NCBI RefSeq assembly: GCF_012726265.1
Contig: NZ_JAASAG010000002.1
Location: 558,001-622,000, forward strand
Direction: 5' to 3'
Length of the DNA: 64,000 nt
Source: Streptomyces sp. HNM0575
Lineage (GTDB): Bacteria; Actinomycetota; Actinomycetes; Streptomycetales; Streptomycetaceae
Part shown: piece after piece, positions 46,572 to 57,240 of the stretch
Position numbering within the stretch: the first letter of the stretch is position 1
Layout: every line of letters begins with the position of its first letter
Notes under the pieces: generated by a model
Database searches by the model: none
Told to the model about the DNA's origin: nothing
What the model saw: only the letters and a program-made list of their open reading frames with translations
Made by a program: the position numbers and the translations under genes

Positions 46572-46646
46572 CTGCCGTCCTAGCCGCCGCTGTTGCCGCC
46601 GTTGCCGCCGTTGCCGCCGCTGCCGCCGCTGCCGTCCTAGCCGCCG
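46572..46646 (-). repeat. 57-bp duplication across the stop codon of the HTH-DUF2690 gene
   Basis: CTGCCGTCCTAGCCGCCG occurs at 46572-46589 and again at 46629-46646, exactly 57 bp (19 codons) apart, with GCCGTT-type repeats between. The right copy contains the real TAG stop (46639-46637); the left copy holds a second in-frame TAG, a relic of the gene's own 3' end. Confidence 0.65.
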
Positions 46647-48430
46647 TTTCCGCCGTTGCTGTTGCCGCCGTTGCCGTTGCCGTTACCGTTGCCGTTGCGC
46701 GAACCCGACGTGCCCGCGGTGGCCGCCGTGCCCGCCGTCTCCGCGGGTGCCGCCGAGCCCGTACCGGCCGTGGCCTCCGTGTCACCCGCGCCCGCGTCGG
46801 TGCCCGCCTGACCGGCCGAACCGGCCTTCGTACAGCCCGTCGTACCGGCCACGAGCGTGGCGCACGCGCGCGCTTCGGTCGCCGAACGGACGGAGACCAT
46901 CTCCGTATAGGCGTCGTTCGTCGAGCCGACCTTGTCGCTCTCGGCCTGCCCGCCCGCGCTGATCTTCAGGCTGTCGCCCTGCGCGGCGCCCGTGATGCGG
47001 CCCCAAGCGGCCCGGCAGACCTCGCTGTAGCGCACCTCGACCATGCTCGGTCCGACGAACGACGAGTTGCTGCTCTTCACGTTCTGGCCGCCGCAGCCCA
47101 TCTTCTCCGGGTCCTTGCCCGAGCAGCTGCGGCCGCGGCACTTCACACCGGCGGGCAGGTCGCGTTGCGGGGACTTCGCCGAAGGAGAAGGCGAGGCGGA
47201 GGAGTTCTGCGTGCCGCCCGGCAGGCCGAAGACCAGCACGCCGACGCCCAGCACCGCGAACACCCCCAGTGCTCCCCCGAGCAGCGCCGCGACCTGGCGG
47301 CCCCGGGAGGAACGGCCGTGTCCGGGCCGGAAGTCCACATCCGGTCCGCCCGCCGCCGCGCCCGGCGTTGCGTCCTGCGCGTCGGGACCGCCCGCGCCGT
47401 CAACTCCCGTACTCCCGGCGCGTTCCGCACGGAAGTCGTCTGCGCCGGGCCGATACGCCGGCGGGCCCGAGCCCGTACCGGCGCCGTCCCGCGGGCCCGG
47501 GCGGCCCTCTCCCGCCGCGCCCCAGGAGGCCACGTCGACCCGCTGCGCGGGAAAGCCTCCCGGAGCACCGGCACCCGCACCGGCACCGGCACCCGCACCG
47601 GCAGAGGAGCCGGCGCCGCCATCTCTACCGGTCCTCGTCCCCCGGCCGCCCGCGGCTTCATGACCGCCCCGGCCGGGAAGCGGCCGGGGCCGCAGCACGG
47701 CCGTCTCGTCGTCCATCGGCGGGCGGCCGGTCTCCGAGGGAGCGGCGGGCGCGGCGGCGGAAGCGGAAGCGGTACGGGAGGCGGTGGGGGCCGCGGCCCC
47801 GCTGCGCGCACCCGGCACGTCGGAGGTCGAGGGCGGGGAGAAGAAGCCCGAAAAGGCCGCGCGGCTCTGCGAGTTCTCGGCGGCGACCAGGGGGATCTCC
47901 CCCGTCTTCTCCTTCCACTCCTCTTCCTTCACGGCGGCGTCAGGGCCGCCGGCTTCCGCCGAACGCCCGGCGGCGCCGTCCTCGTCCCGGCCCTGCTCGC
48001 GGTTCTTGTTCTTGTCCCTGTCCTTGCCCCGGCCCTTGCTCTTGTCCTTGTTACGGCCCCACTTGCGGCCCTTGGCCGGATCCTCGTCCCAGAACTCGCC
48101 GAGCGCCTCCCGCGCCTGCGCGACGCGGATGGCCTCCATCGTCTGGTCGTGCCGCATCTCGTCCCGGCTCCACGCCCGTTCGGCCAGCTCCCACATCGTC
48201 TCCAGGTGACGGATGTCGGTCCCCGTGACGTCCCCCAGCGCGTGCGTGGCGCCGCGCGGCGGCAGCAGCCGTCCGCCGAGATATCTCTCCCAGGAGGACT
48301 TGCTGTAGCCCGTACGGTCCGCGATGGTCGCGACGCTCATTCCGCTGCGGTCGACCAGCCGTCGCAGCTGGCTGGTGAACTCCCGGATCTGCGGGTCCAG
48401 TTCCTCCGGTAGCGGCCTCCACCGAGGCAT
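46637..48430 (-). CDS. HTH (XRE-like) membrane protein with DUF2690 domain
   Basis: The N-terminal helix-turn-helix (FTSQLRRLVDRSGMSVATIADRTGYSKSSWERYLGGR, about residues 15-55) is cytosolic. A Lys/Arg/Asp-rich stretch and a long Gly/Ala/Pro linker with GAGAGAGAGAG repeats follow. One membrane helix (VAALLGGALGVFAVLGVGVLVFGLPGG, about residue 385) leads to an extracellular DUF2690-type domain with four to six Cys (VKCRGRSC, KMGCGGQN, VEVRYSEVCRAAWGRI, ACATLVAGTTGC). The tail is an Asn/Gly repeat. The layout suggests transmembrane signalling to DNA. The start at 48430 has GGAGG 4 nt upstream. Confidence 0.82.
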   Translation of the reverse strand: MPRWRPLPEELDPQIREFTSQLRRLVDRSGMSVATIADRTGYSKSSWERYLGGRLLPPRGATHALGDVTGTDIRHLETMWELAERAWSRDEMRHDQTMEAIRVAQAREALGEFWDEDPAKGRKWGRNKDKSKGRGKDRDKNKNREQGRDEDGAAGRSAEAGGPDAAVKEEEWKEKTGEIPLVAAENSQSRAAFSGFFSPPSTSDVPGARSGAAAPTASRTASASAAAPAAPSETGRPPMDDETAVLRPRPLPGRGGHEAAGGRGTRTGRDGGAGSSAGAGAGAGAGAGAPGGFPAQRVDVASWGAAGEGRPGPRDGAGTGSGPPAYRPGADDFRAERAGSTGVDGAGGPDAQDATPGAAAGGPDVDFRPGHGRSSRGRQVAALLGGALGVFAVLGVGVLVFGLPGGTQNSSASPSPSAKSPQRDLPAGVKCRGRSCSGKDPEKMGCGGQNVKSSNSSFVGPSMVEVRYSEVCRAAWGRITGAAQGDSLKISAGGQAESDKVGSTNDAYTEMVSVRSATEARACATLVAGTTGCTKAGSAGQAGTDAGAGDTEATAGTGSAAPAETAGTAATAGTSGSRNGNGNGNGNGGNSNGGNGG

Positions 48431-48774
48431 GGTCCTCCCCCTCGTCCCCCGAGTTCGTCGACAATTCCCGCGCCAGATCGTCACCTAGTCTGCCACCCCG
48501 TCCGGGGAGTGCATCCACGGCTGCGGCCCGCACTTCCACAAGGAAGTACGGGCCGCGGCAACGGGTTTCCTCACACGTCACAGCACGTGTCGGCGTATGC
48601 GCCCTGGGGCGCGGGACGGAGCACGACGGGACGGGGCAGAGACGGCGGAGCCTCCTGAACCGGGCGCCGCACGCGCCCTGTTCGCCGGTGCGCCCCTACC
48701 TGTTCGCCGGTGCTGTCCGCCGCTGCGCCCTTACGGCCTCCGCCCCGCCGGACGGCTGTCCGGCTGTCCGGCCG
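48431..48774. other. Gap between HTH-DUF2690 gene and DUF3017 gene
   Basis: 344 bp containing a hairpin at 48531-48568 (noted separately), the promoter region of the HTH gene and near-repeats of GTTCGCCGGTGC (about 48682-48717). No gene is supported. Confidence 0.4.
48531..48568 (-). terminator. Hairpin, probable terminator of folD-DUF3017
   Basis: CGGCCCG-C-ACTTCC pairs with GGAAGT-A-CGGGCCG (one mismatch, about 16 bp with outer pairs) around an ACAA loop. It lies about 205 bp past the DUF3017 stop on the coding strand. Confidence 0.5.
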
Positions 48775-49191
48775 CTACCGGCCGACCACGAAGTGCAGGA
48801 TCTTCTCCAGCACCGGGATCTTCAGCCACGGCTCGGGCTGCGCCATCATCGCCAGCAGAATTATCGACAGCCCCAGCACGCCGTACGTGACCATGTCCGT
48901 GTACGGCGACCGCACGGCCAGCATCCCGACGGACGGCATCAGCCAGCGCATCACCGCACCGCCCAGCAGCGACAGCCCGATGATCAGCGTCCCCGCGCGG
49001 AACTCGGCGACGGTCACCAGCAGACCGATCAGCACCCCGCAGCAGACCGCCAGCAGCGGCCACTGCCGGTACGGCGCCGCGTGCCCGGCGCCCATCGCAC
49101 GCCGGCCGCCCTCCGGCCGCGCCGTGTCGCGCGTCACCGACGGGAAACGGCGCGACGTACGCGAAGTCCCTCCAACTGGCACCGAAGTCAC
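48775..49191 (-). CDS. DUF3017-family membrane protein
   Basis: The GTG start overlaps the folD stop (GTGA). The 138-residue product has an Arg/Gly-rich head and three membrane helices ([57 protein letters not shown]), with a short C-terminal [19 protein letters not shown]. It matches what I recall of DUF3017, regularly found after folD in actinomycetes. The function is unknown. Confidence 0.85.
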   Translation of the reverse strand: MTSVPVGGTSRTSRRFPSVTRDTARPEGGRRAMGAGHAAPYRQWPLLAVCCGVLIGLLVTVAEFRAGTLIIGLSLLGGAVMRWLMPSVGMLAVRSPYTDMVTYGVLGLSIILLAMMAQPEPWLKIPVLEKILHFVVGR

Positions 49192-50045
49192 TCCCCCGCG
49201 GCCCGCTCGGCCGCCTCCACGACGTTGACGAGCAGCTGTGCGCGGGTCATCGGGCCCACGCCTCCCGGGTTCGGCGAGATCCACGCCGCGACATCGGCCA
49301 CGCCCGGGTGCACGTCTCCGACGATCTTGCCCTGCTCGTCGCGGCTGACGCCCACGTCCAGCACGGCGGCCCCCGGACGCACGTCCTCCGGCTTGACCAG
49401 ATGCGGCACACCGGCCGCGGCCACGATCACGTCCGCCTGCCTCAGCAGCGCGGGCAGATCGCGGGTGCCGGTGTGGCACTGGGTCACCGTGGCGTTCTCG
49501 CTGCGCCGCGTCAGCAGCAGCGGGATGGAGCGGCCGACGGTGATGCCACGGCCGACGACGACCACATGGGCGCCGTTCAGCTCGACGCCGTGCTCGCGCA
49601 GCAGCTCGATGATGCCGCGCGGGGTGCAGGGCAGCGGACCCGGCTCGTTCAGCACGAGACGGCCAAGACTCGTGGGGTGCAGCCCGTCCGCGTCCTTGTC
49701 CGGGTCCATCAGCGCGAGCACGCGGTTGGTGTCGATGCCCTTGGGCAGCGGCAGCTGCACGATGTAACCGGTGCAGTCCGGATCCTCGTTCAGCTCCCGC
49801 ACGACCGCCTCGATCTCCTCCTGGGTGGCGGTGGCGGGCAGCTCGCGCCGGATCGACCGCACGCCGATCTGCTCGCTGTCCCGGTGCTTGCCCGCGACGT
49901 ACTTCTGGCTGCCGACGTCGTCACCCACGAGCAGGGTGCCGAGGCCGGGCGTGACACCGCGGGCGCGCAGGGCGTCTACGCGCTCCTTGAGACCGGACTT
50001 GATCGCTGCTGCCGTGGCCTTGCCATCGAGAATCTGGGCCGTCAT
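49188..50045 (-). CDS. folD: Methylenetetrahydrofolate dehydrogenase / cyclohydrolase
   Basis: This 285-residue bifunctional FolD has the catalytic Tyr-Lys pair in [16 protein letters not shown], the substrate motif [12 protein letters not shown], the NADP site [17 protein letters not shown] and the C-terminal [15 protein letters not shown]. It oxidises 5,10-methylene-THF and hydrolyses methenyl-THF, giving the 10-formyl-THF used by PurN and PurH encoded a few kb away. The start [10 protein letters not shown] at 50045 is the family norm; an upstream ATG at 50054 is unlikely. Confidence 0.97.
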   Translation of the reverse strand: MTAQILDGKATAAAIKSGLKERVDALRARGVTPGLGTLLVGDDVGSQKYVAGKHRDSEQIGVRSIRRELPATATQEEIEAVVRELNEDPDCTGYIVQLPLPKGIDTNRVLALMDPDKDADGLHPTSLGRLVLNEPGPLPCTPRGIIELLREHGVELNGAHVVVVGRGITVGRSIPLLLTRRSENATVTQCHTGTRDLPALLRQADVIVAAAGVPHLVKPEDVRPGAAVLDVGVSRDEQGKIVGDVHPGVADVAAWISPNPGGVGPMTRAQLLVNVVEAAERAAGE

Positions 50046-50233
50046 GCATCCCATACTCCCGGATGCGGGGGCCCGGCCGAAATCCGGGCGGCGTGAGCGT
50101 CGAGTTGCGGATTCGCCACATTCCGAGATCTAGCTGGACAGCATGCGCTTCCGGCTACCAACATGATTCGCCGACGCCGCGCCCGCACCACGAGGGGCCG
50201 ACGGCCGGCGTCGCAAATCGGGGGAGGCACATC

Positions 50234-50353
50234 GTGCAGAGCACGCGGCTCACGCAGCCCAATCACGGCGACTGCGGGGGCGGAACTGTCGTTCCCTCGA
50301 GGACTTCGGCCCATTCCGTCCCCTGTAGAACGCCCGGAGGCACGTACTCGTGA
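50234..50353 (+). CDS. Short ORF (39 residues) translationally coupled to the RDD gene
   Basis: GTG 50234 is preceded by GGGGGAGG at 6 nt. The frame ends in TGA at 50353, which overlaps the GTG of the RDD protein (GTGA), the coupling seen elsewhere in this window. The product ([20 protein letters not shown]...) has two Cys and no obvious domain. It may be a leader peptide whose translation controls access to the RDD start, or a small protein. Confidence 0.45.
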   Translation: MQSTRLTQPNHGDCGGGTVVPSRTSAHSVPCRTPGGTYS

Positions 50354-51195
50354 GCTATCCACCACCGCCCGGCCAGGACCCGAACAACCCCTACGCGCAA
50401 CAGCCGCCGCAGCAGCCCCAGCAGCAGGCGTACGGCTACCCGCAGCAGCCGGGGGGCGTGCCGCAGCAGCCCGGTCAGCCCGGGTACGGATACCCGCAGC
50501 AGGGCGGCTACCAGCAGCAGGGCGGTTACCAACAGGGCGGTTATCAGCAGCAGGGTGGTTACCAGCAGGGCGCCTACCAGCAGCCGATGCAGGGCGTCCC
50601 CGGGCAGCCCGCGTACGGATATCCGCAGGCGCCCGGCACCGTGCAGGCCAACAACGGCTACATAAACATCAATTACCTCGGCACGGTGCAACTGGCCACG
50701 ATGGGACAGCGGTTCCTGGCACGCCTCATCGACGGTCTGATCCTGGGCACGGTCTACACGATCATCATGGTCGCGGGCGTCGGCAGCGCTGTCGGCATCA
50801 CCAACTCGTCGGTCGAGGACTGCGGCACCTACACCACCCCCGGGTACAGCGAGTGCGTACAGGACGCCCAGGAGGCGGGCATGGGCGCCCTGGGGATCTT
50901 CCTCGTGATGTTCCTGATCATCGCCGTGATGATGGCGCTCTACGAGTGGCTGATGATCGCCTTCAGGGGCGCGACCTTCGGCAAGATGGCCATGGGCCTC
51001 CGCGTGATCCGCGAGGCGGACGGTCAAGTCCCGGGCGTGGGCCCCGGGTTCATCCGCTACATCATCCCCGTCGCGGGTGCGCTGGTCTGCTACGTCGGTG
51101 CGCTGCTCGTCGTCCTCTCACCCTTCTTCGACAACAGCGGGAAGCTCCAGGGCTGGCACGACCGTGCCGCCGGCACCGTGGTCATCAAGAAGTAG
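50350..51195 (+). CDS. RDD-family membrane protein with Pro/Gln/Gly/Tyr-rich head
   Basis: Residues 1-100 are cytosolic low complexity ([36 protein letters not shown]). The RDD domain follows, with [20 protein letters not shown] (the Arg and two Asp that name the family), [21 protein letters not shown] and two or three membrane helices. RDD proteins are proposed transporters or membrane scaffolds. An extracellular loop holds two Cys ([16 protein letters not shown]). GTG start with GGAGG 9 nt upstream. Confidence 0.88.
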   Translation: MSYPPPPGQDPNNPYAQQPPQQPQQQAYGYPQQPGGVPQQPGQPGYGYPQQGGYQQQGGYQQGGYQQQGGYQQGAYQQPMQGVPGQPAYGYPQAPGTVQANNGYININYLGTVQLATMGQRFLARLIDGLILGTVYTIIMVAGVGSAVGITNSSVEDCGTYTTPGYSECVQDAQEAGMGALGIFLVMFLIIAVMMALYEWLMIAFRGATFGKMAMGLRVIREADGQVPGVGPGFIRYIIPVAGALVCYVGALLVVLSPFFDNSGKLQGWHDRAAGTVVIKK

Positions 51196-51415
51196 CCGTT
51201 CGCAGACCAGCCGTTCGCAGACCAGCCGTTCACGCGAGGCGGACGGCCTCACGGAAGCAGTGGTCACGGCGGAGTGACCGTGCTGCGAACCCCCGGTGCA
51301 CCCACCAGGACGGTGTGCCGGGCAGGGCGGACCGTATCGTTTGTCCCGTCGCAGCGTCACGTACGGGGGCCGTGCCGCGGGACACCGGGGGCGCGGCCCT
51401 TCGTACGCTCTCTCA

Positions 51416-51513
51416 CACACGCCGGCTCGCATACGCCGGCCCGCACACGTCGGCTCGCACGGACCGGCTCGCACGGACCGGCTCGCACGGACCGGCTCGC
51501 ACGGACCGGCTCC
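51416..51513 (+). repeat. Seven 14-bp tandem repeats
   Basis: Seven units in register, from CACACGCCGGCTCG to CACGGACCGGCTCG (the last three full copies nearly identical), lie in the gap between the RDD gene and the next membrane protein gene. The same gap (51196-51551) begins with three copies of AGCCGTTCGCAGACC-like sequence at about 51196-51236. No gene is seen in it. Confidence 0.85.
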
Positions 51514-51551
51514 GACAGCCAGGCCATCTCCCCGACTGAAGGGTCACAGCG

Positions 51552-52148
51552 ATGAGTTACCCACCGCCGCAGAACCCCTATGAGGGCGGCAACCCTTATC
51601 AGCGTCCGCCGCAGCAGCCCCCGCCGCAGCAGGGGTACGGCTATCCGCAGCAGCCGGGCCAGCCCGGATACGGCTACCCGCAGCAGGGCGGCTTCCAGCA
51701 GCCGGTGCAGGGCGGCTATCCGCAGCAGCCCGGCTTCAACTACCCCAACGCCCCGGCGACGATGCCGGGTTCGGTGAACGCGGTGCGGATCATCCTGTTC
51801 ATCCTGGGCGGCCTCGGACTCCTGGGCGCCATCGGCAACTTCATCCAGGCGGCGATGTTCAGCGCCAACAGCACGGAGTTCGCCAACCTCGGCGCCGGAC
51901 TGATCGTCGCCCTCGGGGTGGTCGGGCTGATCATCAGCGCCGGGGCGATCTTCCTGGGCACGCAGTTCAACAGCGGCGGCAACACCGTCCGCATATGGAC
52001 CATCGTCTACGGCTCGCTGATGGCCGTGTTCGGGCTGCTCACCCTCATCGTCATCGTCGGCATCATCCCGCTCGCGCTCGGCATCCTGATCATCGTCTTC
52101 ATGGCGAAGGAAGACGGCTCGCAGTGGTTCAACCGCCCGCGCTACTGA
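51552..52148 (+). CDS. Membrane protein with Pro/Gln/Gly/Tyr-rich head, unknown function
   Basis: This 198-residue protein begins MSYPPPQNPYEGGNPYQ, nearly as its RDD neighbour does, with [16 protein letters not shown] shared by both. Four membrane helices follow (VRIILFILGGLGLLGAIGNF, LGAGLIVALGVVGLIISAGA, WTIVYGSLMAVFGLLTLIVI, IPLALGILIIVFMA), and it ends WFNRPRY. It looks like a duplicated N-terminal module placed before a different membrane domain. I recognise no family. GGGTCACAGCG precedes the ATG, a weak site. Confidence 0.8.
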   Translation: MSYPPPQNPYEGGNPYQRPPQQPPPQQGYGYPQQPGQPGYGYPQQGGFQQPVQGGYPQQPGFNYPNAPATMPGSVNAVRIILFILGGLGLLGAIGNFIQAAMFSANSTEFANLGAGLIVALGVVGLIISAGAIFLGTQFNSGGNTVRIWTIVYGSLMAVFGLLTLIVIVGIIPLALGILIIVFMAKEDGSQWFNRPRY

Positions 52149-52173
52149 CGCGCACGCCGCATCCGGCGACGAG

Positions 52174-52199
52174 GGGCCGTGCGGCCCGCGGCACGGCCC
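52174..52199. terminator. Bidirectional hairpin between convergent genes
   Basis: GGGCCGTGC (52174-52182) pairs with GCACGGCCC (52191-52199) around an 8-nt loop, 26 bp past the stop of the plus-strand membrane protein and before the end of the minus-strand gene. Confidence 0.6.
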
Positions 52200-52251
52200 G
52201 CCGCGGCGCACGGCCCCCGGGGCGTCGGCCCGGGCTCGAAGCCCCGAACGC

Positions 52252-52770
52252 TCAAACGCTCACGCTGCGGGCGTAGTTGACCTGCTGCATGATGTGGTGC
52301 ACCGCCATCGGGTCGTGCACCGGGATCATCGTCGAGTGGAACTTCCCGCCGCTGTTCACGGTCACCTGGACGTGACCGGCCGTGGTGCGCTCCTTCATCA
52401 GCAAGAAGAGCAGCCCGAGGAAGCAGAAGAACACGAAGACCACCGCGAGCACGATCGCGTGCGTGGGTATCCGCTCCTCCGTGCGCGACATGTCCGTGAT
52501 CGTCCAAGTGGCGCCGCTCAGCGGCATCTTGCCCGCGGGCGTGACGATGCCGTCGGCCGTCACCGTGATGTCCCCGATGACGACCAGGGGTTGTGCGTAA
52601 CCCCCGCCGAAGCCCCCGTCCAGGCCCCCGGCCCCCGCGGGGCCCGCGCCGGGCGGCTGGGCGTATCCCCCCGGAGGACCGGGATATCCGTACGCGGCTC
52701 CACCGCCCTGACCGGGCGGCGGCTCGGCCGGCCCGAATCCGCCCTGCTCCGGCGTTGATCCGTCTTTCAT
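52252..52770 (-). CDS. Single-pass membrane protein with Gly/Pro/Tyr-rich head (DUF6232-like)
   Basis: This 172-residue protein has a Gly/Pro-rich head (residues 1-60), a small domain VVIGDITVTADGIVTPAGKMPLSGATWTITDM, a membrane helix (HAIVLAVVFVFFCFLGLLFLL) and a cytosolic end HVQVTVNSGGKFHSTMIPV. The arrangement resembles the DUF6232 proteins I recall from Streptomyces, with no known role. It is the third gene here with a Pro/Gly/Tyr-rich N-terminal segment. Confidence 0.7.
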   Translation of the reverse strand: MKDGSTPEQGGFGPAEPPPGQGGGAAYGYPGPPGGYAQPPGAGPAGAGGLDGGFGGGYAQPLVVIGDITVTADGIVTPAGKMPLSGATWTITDMSRTEERIPTHAIVLAVVFVFFCFLGLLFLLMKERTTAGHVQVTVNSGGKFHSTMIPVHDPMAVHHIMQQVNYARSVSV

Positions 52771-52895
52771 GACATCCGAGTATGACGTACCGAGGGAAGC
52801 GGCGCCTCAGCGGAAGCGGTGCTCGGCGAAAGCCGTGCCCGGCGGAACCGCCGCCTCAGGAACCCGTGTTCGGCGAAAGCCTTGCCGATTGCAAG

Positions 52896-52933
52896 CTGCG
52901 CTCAGTGAAAACTGCGCTCAGTGAAAGCTGCGC

Positions 52934-52943
<10 letters not shown>
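52896..52943. repeat. Three 16-bp repeats across the purH stop codon
   Basis: CTGCGCTCAGTGAAAR occurs three times without gaps (52896-52911, 52912-52927, 52928-52943). The last copy contains the purH stop (52934-52936) and final codons; the other two lie beyond the stop. The rest of the 52771-52933 gap is made of similar CGGCGAAAGC-type units. Confidence 0.8.
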
Positions 52944-54629
<1,686 letters not shown>

Positions 54630-54637
<8 letters not shown>

Positions 54638-55349
54638 CTCGCAGCCGTACCTTTCGTCCTTCGATGCGGTAGCCGTCGCGGGCAAGCCGGCCCACGACAT
54701 CGACGAGCAGCCGTCGCTCGACCTCTTTGATCCGCTCGTGCAGAGCGGCGCCCCCGTCGGCGTCGTCCTCGTCCAGGACCTCCACCACGCCCTGCGCGAT
54801 GATCGGCCCCGTGTCGACGCCGTCGTCGACGAAGTGGACGGTGCACCCGGTCACCTTCGCGCCGTACGCGAGCGCGTCGCGCACGCCGTGAGTGCCCGGG
54901 AAACTGGGAAGGAGCGCGGGGTGGGTGTTGACCACCCGCCCTCCGAAGCGGGCGAGGAACTCCTTGCCCACGATCTTCATGAAGCCCGCGGAGATCACGA
55001 GGTCCGGCTCGTGGGCCGCGGTCGCCTCGGTCAGCGCCTCGTCCCACTCCTCACGCGTCGCGTGGTCCCCGACCCGGCAGACGAACGCCGGGATGCCCGC
55101 GCGCTCGGCACGCTCCAGCCCCTCTGTGCCGTACCGGTCCGCGCCCACCGCCACCACGCGCGCCCCGTACGCCTCCGGGCCCTCGGCGTCGACGGCGTCC
55201 AGCAGGGCCTGAAGATTCGTACCGGAGCCGGAGACGAGGACGACGAGGCGGAGGGGGCGTGCGGGACGGCCGGGGTTCGTGCCGGTGGCGGGATCGCGTC
55301 CGGTGCGGCTCGGGCTCTGGTGCGCAGCCACGGCGAAGCTCTCTCTCAC
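54630..55349 (-). CDS. purN: Phosphoribosylglycinamide formyltransferase
   Basis: This 239-residue formyltransferase has [19 protein letters not shown] and [18 protein letters not shown]. The catalytic Asn/His/Asp are in [22 protein letters not shown] and [15 protein letters not shown]. It transfers the formyl group from 10-formyl-THF to GAR. GTG start with GGGGGG about 5-10 nt upstream; the first 30 residues are an unconserved extension. It is in an operon with the overlapping purH. Confidence 0.96.
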
Positions 55350-55648
55350 GGGATCCCCCCCGGCACGGTGGGTGCCGGATGCGGGGAGCAGCGGATTGTG
55401 TGGTCGTACGAACTCATGGAGCGGCGATTTCCGGGGAACTCTACGAAGCGTCCGACCGTCGGCAACGATACCGGCCCCTCACACGGCCCCCTCGGGACGG
55501 GGGCGCATGTGCCAGGTAGCGTCAGAGGCACGTGCCCGTCACGCCACGGGCGCATCCGGCACCGCAAGGGCCACGACGGTACGGCCGCCGTACGGCACCA
55601 CGCCCGTACGGCACGAGGACGACAGGGCAAGGGGAAGACACACTCCAC
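55350..55648. other. Divergent region purN / membrane protein
   Basis: 299 bp expected to hold the purNH promoter and that of the 55649 gene. Several copies of GTACGG occur (common in Streptomyces). No clear promoter, purine riboswitch or gene is seen. Confidence 0.35.
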
Positions 55649-56710
55649 ATGACCGACCGACGCCGCCGCCGTGCGGCCCCATCGGACGACGCCTCGCGCG
55701 AGGAGAACCCCTTCGCGGCACCACCGGAGGGGCGGCCGGACAGGCCTTGGCAGCCGCGCGGCGGCACGGCGGCCCAGGGCGGTACGAACGGCGACGACGG
55801 CTCGGGCGAGGGGCACGGGACCGGATCCGGTCCGGGATCCGGAGGCGACGGGCGGGACTCCGGCCGGGCCTCCGGCAGAAACGGCGACCGGGACGGGGAC
55901 CGCAACGGAGACCGCGACCGGGACGGAGACCGCGACGGGGGCAGGTCACGTGACCGCTCCGCGTGGGGCAGCCAGTGGAGCAGCAGGCAGCCGGGCCGGC
56001 AGAGCGGCGGCTTCGGCGGCAGCGCCCAGGGCGGAAGCCCCGAAGGCGGCAACGGCGAGGGCGACGGCGAGGGCTCCGGCGGTCCCGGCACCGGACCGGG
56101 CGGCGGCCTGGCCCGCGGCATGCGCTGGGACCCGACGGACCCGCCGCAGCGGCACGCGCGCTACTCCCTGCACACCGGAGTCTGGGCGCTGTTCTTCTCC
56201 CTCTTCAGCCTTCCCGAGGTCGGCCTGCTCCTCGGCGCCCTGTCCCTGTACTGGGGCATCAGCGCGCTGCGCAGCGGCAAGTCCCCGTCCGGCAACGGGA
56301 CTTCGGGCAAGCCGTCGGGCAAGCCTTCCGGCAGGCGCGGTGCGTCCGGGGCGAGGGCGACGGCGGAGGACGTGGCGGGCACGGACCGTACGGCTCCGGG
56401 CCGTACGGGCGCGAGCGAGCCGCCGAAGACGGTGTCGCAGATCCCCGTCGCGGTCACTCCGGCCCAGGCGGCCAAGTCCCGTACGACGGCGGCGATCAGC
56501 GGCCTGATCACGGCGACGCTCGCGCTCGCGGTCGTCGCGGCGACCTTCACCTTCCAGCAGGTCTACAGCGAGTACTTCACATGTACGCAGGACGCGCTGA
56601 CCCAGTCCTCGCGTGAGGACTGCAAGGACCTGCTGCCGAGCGAGCTGCGGCCGCTGCTGGAGAACCGCTCGTCGTCGGCGGGCGGTCTCCAGGGGCTCCG
56701 GATGCGGTAG
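55649..56710 (+). CDS. Membrane protein with long Asp/Arg/Gly-rich head, unknown function
   Basis: This 353-residue protein has residues 1-165 highly charged and Gly-rich (NGDRDGDRNGDRDRDGDRDG). A segment LHTGVWALFFSLFSLPEVGLLLGALSLYWG (DUF4190-like double helix, about residue 170) is followed by a Lys/Ser/Gly loop, a further helix (TTAAISGLITATLALAVVAATF) and a short end with two Cys (YFTCTQDALTQSSREDCKDL). Proteins like this follow purH/purN in Streptomyces as I recall; the role is unknown. AAGGGGA lies about 14 nt before the ATG, a loose spacing. Confidence 0.78.
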   Translation: MTDRRRRRAAPSDDASREENPFAAPPEGRPDRPWQPRGGTAAQGGTNGDDGSGEGHGTGSGPGSGGDGRDSGRASGRNGDRDGDRNGDRDRDGDRDGGRSRDRSAWGSQWSSRQPGRQSGGFGGSAQGGSPEGGNGEGDGEGSGGPGTGPGGGLARGMRWDPTDPPQRHARYSLHTGVWALFFSLFSLPEVGLLLGALSLYWGISALRSGKSPSGNGTSGKPSGKPSGRRGASGARATAEDVAGTDRTAPGRTGASEPPKTVSQIPVAVTPAQAAKSRTTAAISGLITATLALAVVAATFTFQQVYSEYFTCTQDALTQSSREDCKDLLPSELRPLLENRSSSAGGLQGLRMR

Positions 56711-56782
56711 CCGCTTCCGCGGCGGCGTCTGCGCGTATCCCGGTGGTCCGGAGAGCCGGAGGTCCCGAGGCCCCGAGGCCCC

Positions 56783-57123
56783 GAGGGCCGGAGGGCCGGA
56801 GGGCCGGAGGGCCGGAGGGCCGGAGGGCCGGAGGGCAGAGAGGCCCCGAGATCCCGAGATCCGGGAGGTCCCGAGGCCCCGAGGCCCCGAGGGCCAGGAG
56901 GACCCGAGATCCGGGAGGACCCGAGATCCGGAAGGACCCGAGATCCGGAAGGACCCGAGATCCGGAAGGACCCGAGATCCCGGAGGCCCCGAGATCCGGA
57001 AGGACCCGAGATCCGGAAGGACCCGAGATCCCGGAGGCCCCGAGATCCCGGAGGCCCCGAGATCCCGGAGGCCCCGAGATCCGGAAGGACCCGAGATCCC
57101 GGAGGACCCGAGATCCCGGAGGG
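56783..57123. repeat. Minisatellite: 8-bp array followed by thirteen 17-bp units
   Basis: Seven copies of GAGGGCCG (56783-56838) are followed by degenerate CCCGAGG units, then thirteen uninterrupted 17-bp units of the type CCCGAGATCCGGAAGGA / CCCGAGATCCCGGAGGC (56903-57123). The two variants are interspersed. The array sits between the convergent ends of the 55649 and 57241 genes. All three frames stay open on both strands because the unit has no stop, which creates long false ORFs. The 57124-57240 remainder shows nothing else. Confidence 0.92.
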
Positions 57124-57240
57124 CCGGGAGGACCCGAGGCCCGGGAGGCCCGGAGGTCGGACGGTCACGGCGGCCCGCCGTGCCGCCGCCCCCCGTGGGA
57201 CCTTGCGCGTGGCCGCCCGTGCGTCGGTCGCGTCCGTACG

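Noticed and set aside
56903..57123. CRISPR-like array
   Set aside because: Units are contiguous 17-mers with no spacers, no palindromic repeat and no cas genes nearby.
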